From positions 3,844,001 to 3,908,000 of the forward strand of contig NC_014259.1 of the NCBI RefSeq assembly GCF_000196795.1: a DNA stretch of 64,000 nt, read 5' to 3'. Source of the stretch: Acinetobacter oleivorans DR1 (GTDB lineage Bacteria; Pseudomonadota; Gammaproteobacteria; Pseudomonadales; Moraxellaceae). Numbering within the stretch: the stretch's first letter is position 1; each line of letters begins with the position of its first letter. Below, piece by piece: positions 17,913-26,262 of this stretch. The notes beneath the pieces were generated by a model. It searched no databases. It was not told the DNA's origin and saw nothing but the letters and a program-made list of their open reading frames with translations. The position numbers and the translations under genes were made by a program.

Positions 17913-18182
17913 ATGAGTCGACAAGTTTTTTGCCGCAAATATCAAAAGGAAATGGAAGGTTTAGACTTCGCTCCTTTCCCAGGTGCTAAAGGCCAAGATT
18001 TTTTTGAAAATGTTTCTAAGCAAGCATGGCAAGAATGGTTAAAACACCAAACTACGCTGATTAATGAAAAACGCTTAAACGTGTTTGAACCAGATGCGAA
18101 GAAGTTCCTTGAAGAACAACGTGAGAAGTTCTTTAACAATGATGAAAGCGTAGAAAAAGCTGAAGGCTGGAAACCAGAATAA
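17913..18182 (+). CDS. yggX: Probable Fe(2+)-trafficking protein YggX
   Basis: An 89-residue small acidic protein that protects Fe-S clusters against oxidation and may shuttle iron. It begins MSRQVFCRKY with the single conserved Cys7, and contains GAKGQDFFENVSKQAWQEW and the C-terminal block FLEEQREKFFNNDE. The length matches the family (about 90). It follows argH by 9 bp and is closed by a strong terminator at 18211-18248. Confidence 0.95.
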   Translation: MSRQVFCRKYQKEMEGLDFAPFPGAKGQDFFENVSKQAWQEWLKHQTTLINEKRLNVFEPDAKKFLEEQREKFFNNDESVEKAEGWKPE

Positions 18183-18210
18183 TCGGTTTATTTTAGCTTC
18201 TTCATCATTA

Positions 18211-18248
18211 AAAAGGCGGGTCCTATACACATAGACCCGCCTTTTTTT
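18211..18248 (+). terminator. Terminator of argH-yggX
   Basis: A perfect stem GGCGGGTC (18215-18222) / GACCCGCC (18234-18241) is followed by a run of seven T. Confidence 0.9.
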
Positions 18249-18289
18249 ACGTGAAACTTACACAAGCATAAAAAGCCTTACATAGAGCG

Positions 18290-18422
18290 AACAGGACTCT
18301 ACATGACATCAAAAAGTAAAGAACTTAATATCAATTCATAGCAAGAAGAACACGATCCCTGTCGTGTTTATGCACTTGATTTTCTGTCCTGAACTTCCCC
18401 CCAAAGTTCGGGACATTTTTTT
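18290..18422 (+). ncRNA. Candidate small RNA with C-rich terminator loop
   Basis: Between the yggX terminator and the end of phoU there is an independent rho-independent terminator on the plus strand. Its 12-bp stem runs from 18385-18396 to 18404-18415 with one G-U pair, the loop is CCCCCCA, and seven T follow. A second 7-bp hairpin, AACACGA-TCCCTG-TCGTGTT (18349-18368), precedes it. A weak promoter (CTTACA, 16-bp spacer, TACATA; 18257-18284) would give a transcript of about 130 nt. A terminator with no gene in front of it and exposed C-rich loops point to a trans-acting sRNA. The 5' end is a guess. Confidence 0.5.
18385..18422 (+). terminator. Terminator of the candidate sRNA
   Basis: The stem TGTCCTGAACTT / AAGTTCGGGACA, loop CCCCCCA and T7 tail form a strong intrinsic terminator. 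Nothing in the preceding 130 bp codes for protein. Confidence 0.85.
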
Positions 18423-18436
18423 ATCTATTATTTTAA

Positions 18437-18466
18437 AAATAAAAAAGCCTTGTTTTAAACAAGGCC
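18437..18466 (-). terminator. Terminator of phoU
   Basis: On the minus strand, GCCTTG-TTTAAAA-CAAGGC is followed by six T. It lies just past the phoU stop. Confidence 0.8.
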
Positions 18467-18487
18467 TTTAAATATTTCAGCTCAAAA

Positions 18488-19210
18488 TTACTTTTCGTGG
18501 ACTTTAGCTTCAATTTCTTCAATTTTGGTATGACGAGCATCAAAGCCTTTTGCCATATAAATGACTTGCTCAGCAATGTTACGTGCATGATCACCAATAC
18601 GCTCTAAAGAACGTAGAACCCACATGACATTAATAACACGGGCAATGTGGCGTGGATCTTCAATCATATAGGTCATTAATGTGCGGGTTGCTGACTGATA
18701 TTCACGATCAATGTCAGCATCGGCTAAAAGTACACGTAAAGCTTGATCTGCATCTAAACGTGCAAAAGCATCAAGTGCATCATGAATCATGACACGAACT
18801 TGGTTACCAATATGACGTGTTTCCATGTAGCCACGAGGCGAACCACCCTCTTCACAAAGGTTCTGTGCAATACGGGCAATTTTTGCTGCTTCGTCACCAA
18901 TACGCTCAAGGTCTGTATTGGCTTTACTCATGGCAATAACCATACGCAAGTCAATCGCTGCTGGATGACGACGCGCCAAAATTAGCGTCAAGCCTTCATC
19001 AATATCACGTTCATATTGATTGACTGCATTATCTTTAAATTGAACATCAATCGCTAAATTTGCGTCTGTATCAAGCAAAGAATGAATTGCATTTGCGACC
19101 TGTTGTTCGACCAAGCCACCCATGGTCATAAACTTTGTGTTTACATCTTGCAAATCTTCATTAAATTGAGAAGAAATATGATGGGTTAACACCGGATTAC
19201 TTGGACTCAA
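18488..19210 (-). CDS. phoU: Phosphate signalling protein PhoU
   Basis: PhoU dampens PhoR/PhoB signalling through the Pst transporter when phosphate is plentiful. Two repeats of the three-helix PhoU domain are present, each with an E/D-rich metal-binding motif (TDLERIGDEAAKIAR and RSLERIGDHARNIAEQ). I start it at the TTG at 19210 because GGAGG lies 6 bases before it; this gives 240 residues, matching E. coli PhoU. An ATG 15 codons upstream would add a non-family tail and has no ribosome site. No pst or phoBR genes are adjacent. Confidence 0.95.
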   Translation of the reverse strand: MSPSNPVLTHHISSQFNEDLQDVNTKFMTMGGLVEQQVANAIHSLLDTDANLAIDVQFKDNAVNQYERDIDEGLTLILARRHPAAIDLRMVIAMSKANTDLERIGDEAAKIARIAQNLCEEGGSPRGYMETRHIGNQVRVMIHDALDAFARLDADQALRVLLADADIDREYQSATRTLMTYMIEDPRHIARVINVMWVLRSLERIGDHARNIAEQVIYMAKGFDARHTKIEEIEAKVHEK

Positions 19211-19315
19211 GGGAAGCCTCCAACATGATGGCGCAGGAATAAAATGATTGAGCATTAAAACACAGCAATCATTAAGTTTTTATGACAAAATTAAATTTCA
19301 GATAAAAGCAATTTA

Positions 19316-20662
19316 TTACTGATAAGTTAACCAGCTATTAAGCTCAACCAGATCTTTTTCACCGAGCTGGCCTACCGCAGCTTTTAAACGAAGCACATTC
19401 AATAAATAGTCATATTGAGCATTAAGATAATCCTGTTTTGCAGAAAAAGCATTACGCTGCGCCAATAAAACATCAACCATACTTTTCAAGCCTTCGTTAT
19501 AACTCGCTTTTGAAGCTTGAGAAACTAAAGAAGAGGAATCCATTGCAGCCTTTCTTGCTTCAAGTTTGGCTTGATCTGTATCTACCTGCATAAACGCACT
19601 TTTCACATCGACATTGGCACGGCGAATGGCTGCATCAAGTTGTGCCTGCGCTTTACTGGCTTCTACAGTGGCTTTTTTAATTGATGTTCGGGTCCGTCCA
19701 CCATTAAATAAATTCCAGTTCATTTCTACACCGACCTGATCAAATTTTCCGTCAGTCGAAATGAGTGTCTCTGGTGTTTGTTTGGTATAACCATAGCTCG
19801 CCACAGCATCTATTTGAGGATAAAGCGCGGCCTTTTCTACACGGCGCTGATCTTCACTATATTGTTGCTGTAAACGGGCTTGCTGGATCTTTAGATTTTT
19901 TTGCTGGGCCAAAGAAATCCAATCATTAAGCTCTGCTGGATAAGGCTTTTGAAAACTAAAGTCACTTCGTAATACAGCAAGTTTATCTTGATAAGAACCA
20001 ATATATTCAGACAGCTGTTCTTGGGCTAAAAGTAATTGAACATTGGTTGAAATACGATTGGCTCTGGCATTTTGATATTGAGCATTTGCTTCACTCACAT
20101 CACTACGCGCCACCAAACCTTCTTTGAGTTTGGCATTCATCATATTAAGCTGCTCAAGCAAAGCTTTTTCTTCTTGTAGGTATGCAACACTCAGTGCCTG
20201 CTGACGCAGTACATTAAAATAGGCTTCTGCTACATTTAAAACATGATCTTGTTTTTGCAGTCTTAAGGTAATTTCACTTAAGGCAACCGAAGTTTTAACT
20301 TGTTTATAACCCTCCCAAGCATCCATTCGAAATAATGGCTGACGTGCTGTTAAGGTCGCTTGCCGAGTCGTTGAGGTATTACTTACCAAAGCATCAGAAA
20401 GCCCTTCTTGATCAACACCCGGAAAGTTTGAACGCTTTACAGTTTGTCGATTACGAGTAATGTTTCCAGACAGTGTAACGGTGGGTAATAACGCTCCCGT
20501 TGCCAAGCCTAAATTAAGTTGATCTGCTTCAAATTGTTGTTGATTGGCTTGCCATGTCGGATCATTTTGTTTTGCGCGCCCATAAGTCTCAACCAAATCT
20601 AGAGCAAAACTCGAAGATGCAAAACTCCAAAGGCCAACAGCGACCATTAATTTTATTTTCAT
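19316..20662 (-). CDS. TolC-family outer-membrane efflux channel
   Basis: A 448-residue outer-membrane factor with a signal peptide (about 1-20, ending SFA). Two TolC repeats are seen: the first with RQPLFRMDAWEGYKQ, the second with MNWNLFNGGRTRTSIKKA, each followed by long coiled-coil helices rich in Gln and Ala. TolC proteins form the trimeric exit duct for tripartite efflux pumps and type I secretion. No membrane-fusion protein or inner-membrane pump gene is adjacent, so it probably serves unlinked partners. The length is usual for the TolC group of Acinetobacter. Confidence 0.93.
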   Translation of the reverse strand: MKIKLMVAVGLWSFASSSFALDLVETYGRAKQNDPTWQANQQQFEADQLNLGLATGALLPTVTLSGNITRNRQTVKRSNFPGVDQEGLSDALVSNTSTTRQATLTARQPLFRMDAWEGYKQVKTSVALSEITLRLQKQDHVLNVAEAYFNVLRQQALSVAYLQEEKALLEQLNMMNAKLKEGLVARSDVSEANAQYQNARANRISTNVQLLLAQEQLSEYIGSYQDKLAVLRSDFSFQKPYPAELNDWISLAQQKNLKIQQARLQQQYSEDQRRVEKAALYPQIDAVASYGYTKQTPETLISTDGKFDQVGVEMNWNLFNGGRTRTSIKKATVEASKAQAQLDAAIRRANVDVKSAFMQVDTDQAKLEARKAAMDSSSLVSQASKASYNEGLKSMVDVLLAQRNAFSAKQDYLNAQYDYLLNVLRLKAAVGQLGEKDLVELNSWLTYQ

Positions 20663-20743
20663 TGTTCAAATCAACGATAAAACTTGCCTTTAAGACTAAG
20701 AAAAATTCGAATCAAACTCAAGCCATTAAAAGTTTTAGTTTTT

Positions 20744-21649
20744 TTAAGCGTTCTCAGTTTTTGACAATATTAAAATACAAATAAAAATCAAAAGCATGCC
20801 TATCCAACCCAACCATGAAACATGCTCACCCACCAACACAATGGCAAAAATCGCAGCAACTAAAGGTTCAAATAAAGTTAAGGTGGTCGCTTTGCTGGCA
20901 TTTACTGTTTTTAGTCCAAAACCGAAAAGTAAATAACCCAAAAACATAGGAATTAGCATCATATAGCCAGCTACAAGTAAATTGGTTGAGCTTTGTAATA
21001 ACCCACCACCTGTAACCAGCAAAGTAGGAAGCAAAATAACTGCCCCACCCCCCATAATCATGCCCATTGCAGCTTTAGAGGCAACACCCCGATCTATTAA
21101 TCTTTTTGCAGCCCATGAATAAAGTGAATAAGTTGTAGCTGCGACAAGCCCAAGAAAAATACCGAAGTATTTATTCCATTGATTTGTACCGCCTAGAACT
21201 GCATGACTTTCACCCATCGACAACATTGTTACGCCAAGCACACCGCAAATAAAACTTAGAAACCAGATGGCAGACAAAGCTTTGCGATCAAAGAATCGCT
21301 CTAAAATGGCTGCAATCAGTGGAGCCGAACCAATTGAAACCACGGTGCCAATCGTAATGCCTGCATAATGCATTGAGGAATAAAAAGCCAAAGGATAAAT
21401 ACCAACCGCCGCTACACCTAAAAGCAGTATTAAAAGATTTTCTCTTATAAATTGTCGGTTTTCCCTTATCGCTCGTGATGCAACCAAAGCTTGTAAAAGA
21501 CCTCCTCCACCCATCGCTACGGCGCCAATAGCAAGTGGACCAAGTGTCGGAGCAAATGCGGCCGCAGTACCTGTTGTTCCCCACAAAACAGAGGCAACTA
21601 AAATCGCGATTGTGCCTCCATAACTACTATTTTTAATGAGGCTAATCAT
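20744..21649 (-). CDS. DMT-superfamily transporter with EamA domains
   Basis: A 301-residue inner-membrane protein with about ten hydrophobic segments in two EamA repeats, as in drug/metabolite exporters of the RhaT/YdcZ group. Conserved-looking patches are SVLWGTTGTAAAFAP in the first span and the end of the second repeat, LVGEHVSWLGWIGMLLIF. Its start overlaps the stop of the TetR gene by 8 bp, so it is very likely the target of that regulator. The substrate cannot be told from the sequence. Confidence 0.9.
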   Translation of the reverse strand: MISLIKNSSYGGTIAILVASVLWGTTGTAAAFAPTLGPLAIGAVAMGGGGLLQALVASRAIRENRQFIRENLLILLLGVAAVGIYPLAFYSSMHYAGITIGTVVSIGSAPLIAAILERFFDRKALSAIWFLSFICGVLGVTMLSMGESHAVLGGTNQWNKYFGIFLGLVAATTYSLYSWAAKRLIDRGVASKAAMGMIMGGGAVILLPTLLVTGGGLLQSSTNLLVAGYMMLIPMFLGYLLFGFGLKTVNASKATTLTLFEPLVAAIFAIVLVGEHVSWLGWIGMLLIFICILILSKTENA

Positions 21650-22223
21650 GTGGACATTCTCTATTTAAAATATCTTCTGCCATTTGTTTTGCTAACAGGA
21701 GTTGACGACTGTTTCCTTCTAAGCCAGCTCTTGCCATAGAACCTTCTAAAAGAAAAGAAAGCTGCGTAGCCACATAACTAATCCGCTTTGAGTCTGGTAT
21801 CAATTTTTTTAAATGTTCAGCAACAATAGCCTCGACTTCTTCTTTATGCTGTCTTACCGAACTTCGCCCTACACTATTCGCAGGAAACTCTGCGGCAGCA
21901 TTTAAAAGCCCACATCCTCGAAAGCCTTTTTCATAGGCAAATTCCGCATGGTCTTGATAGGCATCAAATACGGCCAAAATGGCTTCTTTAGCTGTTTTTA
22001 TTTTTTTTAAACGCTTTTGATAGAGATCGAGCCACTCTTGATGGCGCGCAGCAATGTAGGCATCGACAAGCTCACCTTTTGAAGAAAAATTATTATAAAG
22101 CGACATTTTAGCAACATCTGCTTTAGCCGTAACTGAGTTAATTCCAGTTGCAGTAATGCCATCGTTATAAAACAAAGTTGAAGCGGCATCGAGAATTTTC
22201 TGTCTTGCTGTTTTATCATTCAT
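21642..22223 (-). CDS. TetR-family transcriptional regulator
   Basis: A 193-residue one-component repressor. The N-terminal helix-turn-helix is typical: ILDAASTLFYNDGITATGINSVTAKADVAKMSLYNNF (about 10-46; shown here in parts: ILDAASTLF, TGINSVTAKADV and SLYNNFSSKGELV). The ligand-binding C-terminal part is helical. The first cistron of a two-gene unit, it overlaps the EamA transporter gene by 8 bp. A GTAGAC-CG-ACCTAC near-palindrome 14 bp upstream of its start is a likely operator for autoregulation. Confidence 0.92.
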   Translation of the reverse strand: MNDKTARQKILDAASTLFYNDGITATGINSVTAKADVAKMSLYNNFSSKGELVDAYIAARHQEWLDLYQKRLKKIKTAKEAILAVFDAYQDHAEFAYEKGFRGCGLLNAAAEFPANSVGRSSVRQHKEEVEAIVAEHLKKLIPDSKRISYVATQLSFLLEGSMARAGLEGNSRQLLLAKQMAEDILNRECPHD

Positions 22224-22236
22224 AGCTTTAATTTAA

Positions 22237-22250
22237 GTAGACCGACCTAC
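22237..22250. promoter_or_regulatory. Candidate TetR operator
   Basis: GTAGACCGACCTAC is palindromic at the ends and centre (10 of 14 bases), the form often bound by TetR/AcrR proteins. It lies between the TetR start at 22223 and the divergent lipoprotein promoter at 22294, so it could control both. Confidence 0.45.
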
Positions 22251-22293
22251 CTAATAATAAAGATTTCTAACAATGATGCAATCTTTTTCCGAG

Positions 22294-22299
22294 TTATAA
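22294..22299 (+). promoter_or_regulatory. -10 box of the lipoprotein gene
   Basis: An exact TATAAT. It places the transcript start near 22306, downstream of the first in-frame start-like codon (22301), and so supports the lipoprotein start at 22331. No clear -35 box is seen. Confidence 0.55.
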
Positions 22300-22330
22300 T
22301 TTGAGCAATATTCACTTTGATAAAAATACA

Positions 22331-23416
22331 ATGATGAAAAAAGTTCTAATGATGAGTATGTGCAGCGCACTACTTTTAGCTGGATGTAATAAAACATCAG
22401 AGCAAGATCAGACTGTATCTAAAGATCAAAAATCAACTGAGCAAAAGGCCACTCAAAAACAAGACAGTAGCTGCTTACAAATTATGGTAGCTATGCACAC
22501 GATTAATCAAAACAGCAAAATAGAAGACTTAAATCAAATTAATGAAAAGCTTAAAACCTGTGTTCCGTCTTTAAAAAATGATGAACAGCTTAAGCTGATT
22601 GATGCATCAACAGCCATGTATCAACGTTTTATTAAACAAGACTACACTGAAAAAACAGGCAGAGCGTTTGAAGCTTTTGGCTATGCTGTTTTAGAACATA
22701 AACAACAAGACCTTAAAAAGGTCATCCAAACTCAGAAAAAACTCTTCGACCAACTGAGCCCACGTGATCAATATTTACTTCAACATGAAGGCCAAGCCTA
22801 TATTGAACTTCTCTATCAAGGCGAAGGCATGTTCACCTATCGACGTAAGCCAAACTATTTAGTTGATGTTTTTTCTAAAGCCTTACCTGCTGACCAAAAA
22901 GAGTTTTTAACTCGTATGGCGAAAGACAATCAAAATATTTTTTATAACGATGGTGCGTTGGCTATTTCTTGGAAAGAGCTCACTGAACGTGCATTATTTT
23001 GGGAAAAATTTATTCAAAAGTATCCAAAAAGCCATTTTATTAGTGATGCAAAACTACTCTTTAACGAATATCGCTATTTTATTTTCTTTGGTCTCGATAA
23101 CACGCCTGTGTCAGATGAATATGCACCAAACACATGGTTTGATAAAGATGCGCTTCAACAAATTCAGTTTCTATCTACACAAAGTCAATCGAGTTTAGCG
23201 AAACCTGCTCAACTATTTCTTAAGTTTATTGCCACGCCTGTAGAGGAGCGTAATAAGCAATTTAAAATAGATTTAACTGATAAGAATGGTGATAAAAAAT
23301 CAAATTATCAGATGACTCATGAACAACTTGAGCAGCTATTAAAATTAGACTCCCCATGGAACACTGAAGTGTATCGTGACTGCCATATGGATGCGGTTTG
23401 TATAGATACAAATTGA
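22331..23416 (+). CDS. Predicted lipoprotein of unknown function
   Basis: I do not recognise a family. The 361-residue product begins MMKKVLMMSMCSALLLAGCNK, with a lipobox LLAGC (lipidated Cys near residue 19), so it is predicted to be exported and lipid-anchored. The mature part is hydrophilic, mainly helical, Lys/Gln-rich, and has a few Cys residues near the ends (SSCLQIM, KTCVPS, YRDCHMDAVC) that could pair in the periplasm. The start at 22331 is chosen because the signal peptide begins there and the TATAAT box is at 22294. It stands alone, followed by the thiC riboswitch, whose -35 box overlaps its stop codon. Confidence 0.8.
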   Translation: MMKKVLMMSMCSALLLAGCNKTSEQDQTVSKDQKSTEQKATQKQDSSCLQIMVAMHTINQNSKIEDLNQINEKLKTCVPSLKNDEQLKLIDASTAMYQRFIKQDYTEKTGRAFEAFGYAVLEHKQQDLKKVIQTQKKLFDQLSPRDQYLLQHEGQAYIELLYQGEGMFTYRRKPNYLVDVFSKALPADQKEFLTRMAKDNQNIFYNDGALAISWKELTERALFWEKFIQKYPKSHFISDAKLLFNEYRYFIFFGLDNTPVSDEYAPNTWFDKDALQQIQFLSTQSQSSLAKPAQLFLKFIATPVEERNKQFKIDLTDKNGDKKSNYQMTHEQLEQLLKLDSPWNTEVYRDCHMDAVCIDTN

Positions 23417-23442
23417 CAATGCCACCCAACCTAAAACATGTT
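23413..23442 (+). promoter_or_regulatory. thiC: Promoter of the thiC leader
   Basis: An exact TTGACA at 23413-23418 overlaps the stop codon of the lipoprotein gene. The best -10 at 18 bp is CATGTT, a weak match. The TPP riboswitch begins about 15 bp downstream. Confidence 0.45.
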
Positions 23443-23458
23443 AGTCTGTAAATCGCTT

Positions 23459-23575
23459 GACGGAGCGCGAGTAATAACTCGCTGAGATTGTGTAAATTTC
23501 GTGTTATCGCAACACAAGTTTGAACATGAGTACCGTTGAACCTGATCAGGTTAAGACCTGCGTAGGAATCAAGCC
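23459..23575 (+). promoter_or_regulatory. TPP riboswitch (THI element)
   Basis: The conserved blocks of the thiamin-pyrophosphate aptamer are present: CGCGAGTAATAACTCGCTGAGAT (P2/J3-2 side, ending CTGAGAT at about 23490) and then TTGAACCTGATCAGGTTAAGACCTGCGTAGGAA (each block within 23536-23569), split here only for length. A hairpin ATTTATCT-AGCAA-AGATAAAT (23598-23618) follows in the 100-nt expression region without a T-run, so control is probably at translation start or by antitermination. It would lower thiC expression when TPP is plentiful. Confidence 0.95.
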
Positions 23576-23673
23576 ATCTGAAAACTTAAGCCTTAAATTT
23601 ATCTAGCAAAGATAAATCCGCCATCGTTTTTGGTCGTGCTTGATTCGTTGATGTTATTCATAAGGATCATGTA

Positions 23674-25551
23674 ATGAACCAGTTAACGAATCTCTCTTCT
23701 GCTGAAATTTCAGCACAACATGAACAAGATGCAAAAGATTTAACCCGTATCTTACCCGCTTCTAAAAAAGTTTATATTGAAGGCTCTCGTCCTGATATTC
23801 AGGTTCCGATGCGAGAAATTTCTTTAACAGATACTCCAACTGGTCTGGGCGGTGAACATAATCCCCCTGTTATGGTCTATGACACTTCAGGTGTTTATAC
23901 AGATCCAAATGTTCAAATTGATTTAGACAAAGGTTTACCTTCAGTTCGCCAAAACTGGATTGAAGAACGTAACGATACTGACGTACTTTCTGGTTTAACT
24001 TCAACTTTTGGTCAAGAACGTTTAAAAGACATTCGTACCGCTGACATTCGTTTTGCTCATATTCAAAACCCACGCCGCGCTAAAGCTGGCAAAAATGTCA
24101 CTCAAATGCACTATGCCAAGCAAGGTATTATCACGCCTGAAATGGAATATATTGCAATTCGTGAGAATCAGCGCCAGCGTGAAGGTGTTGATATGCGTCA
24201 ACATGCTGGACAAAATTTCGGTGCAAAAAACTTAAAAGAAATTACACCTGAATTTGTTCGTCAAGAAGTTGCTGAAGGTCGTGCGATCATTCCTGCCAAC
24301 ATTAACCATCCAGAACTTGAGCCAATGATTATTGGCCGTAATTTCTTGGTTAAAATTAATGCCAACATTGGTAACTCAGCGCTTGGTTCTTCAATTGATG
24401 AAGAAGTTGCAAAAATGACGTGGGCAACCCGTTGGGGTGCCGACACCATTATGGACTTATCGACAGGTAAAAACATTCATGAAACACGTGAATGGATTAT
24501 TCGTAACTCACCTGTTCCAATCGGTACCGTACCAATTTATCAAGCACTTGAAAAAGTTGATGGTGTTGCAGAAGACCTAACATGGGAAATCTTCAAAGAC
24601 ACACTGATTGAACAAGCCGAACAAGGCGTTGACTACTTCACAATTCACGCAGGTGTATTGCTTCGTTATGTTCCACTTACAGCAAACCGTTTAACAGGTA
24701 TAGTGTCTCGTGGTGGTTCAATCATGGCGCAGTGGTGTCTAGCGCATCATGAAGAAAACTTCTTATACACTCATTTCGATGAAATCTGTGAAATCATGAA
24801 AGCTTATGACGTTTCATTTAGCTTAGGTGATGGCTTACGTCCGGGTTGTATTCAAGATGCAAATGACGAAGCACAGTTCAGCGAACTTAAAACACTAGGT
24901 GAACTTACACACCGTGCATGGGAACATGATGTTCAAGTCATGATTGAAGGCCCTGGTCATGTACCAATGCACATGATCAAAGAAAACATGGACCTTCAGC
25001 TAGAAGTGTGTAAAGAAGCACCATTCTATACGCTTGGGCCTTTAACGACTGATATCGCTCCGGGTTATGACCACATTACATCTGCAATTGGTGCAGCCAT
25101 GATTGGTTGGTACGGCACAGCGATGCTTTGTTATGTGACACCAAAAGAACACTTAGGTTTACCAAACAAAAAAGATGTTAAAGACGGAATTATTACCTAC
25201 AAGCTTGCGGCACATGCTGCTGACCTTGCTAAAGGACATCCGGGTGCTCAAGTTCGCGATAATGCCTTGTCAAAAGCACGTTTTGAATTCCGTTGGGATG
25301 ATCAGTTCAACTTAAGTCTAGACCCTGACACAGCACGTAGCATGCATGATGAAACCTTACCCAAAGAGGCTCATAAATCCGCTCACTTCTGTTCAATGTG
25401 TGGACCAAAATTCTGTTCAATGAAAATCACCCAAAATGTTCGTGACTATGCCAACAACCTCACTAATAGCAATTCAGAGGTTGAAGAAGGCCTCAAAGCG
25501 ATGAAAGAGGTTTATCAAGAGCAAGGTCAAAAACTGTATCACAAAGTGTAA
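23674..25551 (+). CDS. thiC: Phosphomethylpyrimidine synthase ThiC
   Basis: ThiC is the radical-SAM enzyme that rearranges 5-aminoimidazole ribotide into the pyrimidine half of thiamin. The 625-residue product is full length. The C-terminal cluster motif CSMCGPKFC supplies the three Cys of the [4Fe-4S] cluster. Other conserved blocks are MHYAKQGIITPEMEY, the metal-binding ADTIMDLSTG and EGPGHVPMH. It sits alone behind the TPP riboswitch. Confidence 0.98.
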   Translation: MNQLTNLSSAEISAQHEQDAKDLTRILPASKKVYIEGSRPDIQVPMREISLTDTPTGLGGEHNPPVMVYDTSGVYTDPNVQIDLDKGLPSVRQNWIEERNDTDVLSGLTSTFGQERLKDIRTADIRFAHIQNPRRAKAGKNVTQMHYAKQGIITPEMEYIAIRENQRQREGVDMRQHAGQNFGAKNLKEITPEFVRQEVAEGRAIIPANINHPELEPMIIGRNFLVKINANIGNSALGSSIDEEVAKMTWATRWGADTIMDLSTGKNIHETREWIIRNSPVPIGTVPIYQALEKVDGVAEDLTWEIFKDTLIEQAEQGVDYFTIHAGVLLRYVPLTANRLTGIVSRGGSIMAQWCLAHHEENFLYTHFDEICEIMKAYDVSFSLGDGLRPGCIQDANDEAQFSELKTLGELTHRAWEHDVQVMIEGPGHVPMHMIKENMDLQLEVCKEAPFYTLGPLTTDIAPGYDHITSAIGAAMIGWYGTAMLCYVTPKEHLGLPNKKDVKDGIITYKLAAHAADLAKGHPGAQVRDNALSKARFEFRWDDQFNLSLDPDTARSMHDETLPKEAHKSAHFCSMCGPKFCSMKITQNVRDYANNLTNSNSEVEEGLKAMKEVYQEQGQKLYHKV

Positions 25552-25626
25552 ATATTCAAAAAAAACACTTGCCTAGCCATGATTCTCGGTTAGGATGAAA
25601 TAAATAGATTTCGTCCTGATCGAATC

Positions 25627-26262
25627 ATGAGTATTGTTGAACGTCCAAGTTATACATCTAAAGATGTCGAAGTAACATCACGTGAATCTCTATTCCGTGG
25701 TTTTATTCAAGTTGAAAAAGTCAGCCTTCGACATCGTCTATTTAATCAAACTGAATATACTCATGTATTACAACGTGAACTCATTCATCGGCCTGAAGCG
25801 GCTGGCGTTCTACTCTACAACGATCAAAGACAACAGTTTGCGCTGATTGAACAATTTCGTGTAGGTGCAATTAATGATCCCGATTCGCCGTGGCAATTGG
25901 AAGTAATTGCTGGTGTATTAGATGGAGATGAAACGCCGGAGAGCTGTATTCGCCGTGAAACACTTGAAGAGTCAGGATGCACAGTTAATTATTTACATCA
26001 TCTATTTAGCTTTTATCCATCTGCTGGGGCGTGTTCAGAACTATTTCACTTATATGCTGCTGAAACAAACTTACCATCAAAAGGCGGGGTTTTTGGCATG
26101 CCTGATGAAGGTGAAAATATTCTTTTGCACCTGTTTGACTACAGCGAAATATCAACATTATTGAGTCAAGGACGTTTGAGAAATGCCCCTGTCATTATGG
26201 CGTTACAATGGCTATCTCAACACATCACAACGATAATAAAATCCGACGAGGTAGGACGGTGA
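25627..26262 (+). CDS. nudF: ADP-ribose pyrophosphatase, NUDIX family
   Basis: A 211-residue NUDIX hydrolase that cleaves ADP-ribose to AMP and ribose-5-phosphate. The NUDIX box is complete: GVLDGDETPESCIRRETLEE plus SG (about residues 98-119), within an NudF-type context (EQFRVGAINDPDSPWQLEVIAG). It follows thiC by 75 bp and overlaps cpdA by four bases (GTGA), the nudF-cpdA order known from enterobacteria. Confidence 0.94.
   Translation: MSIVERPSYTSKDVEVTSRESLFRGFIQVEKVSLRHRLFNQTEYTHVLQRELIHRPEAAGVLLYNDQRQQFALIEQFRVGAINDPDSPWQLEVIAGVLDGDETPESCIRRETLEESGCTVNYLHHLFSFYPSAGACSELFHLYAAETNLPSKGGVFGMPDEGENILLHLFDYSEISTLLSQGRLRNAPVIMALQWLSQHITTIIKSDEVGR

Larger units (their letters stand above)
18183..18487. 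other. 305-bp gap between yggX and phoU
   Basis: This region holds three hairpin terminators: yggX (18211-18248), a candidate small RNA (18385-18422) and phoU from the other strand (18437-18466). No protein-coding frame of note is seen. Confidence 0.7.

Noticed and set aside
23459..23618. Intrinsic terminator as the TPP riboswitch expression platform
   Set aside because: The hairpin at 23598-23618 has no T-run after it.
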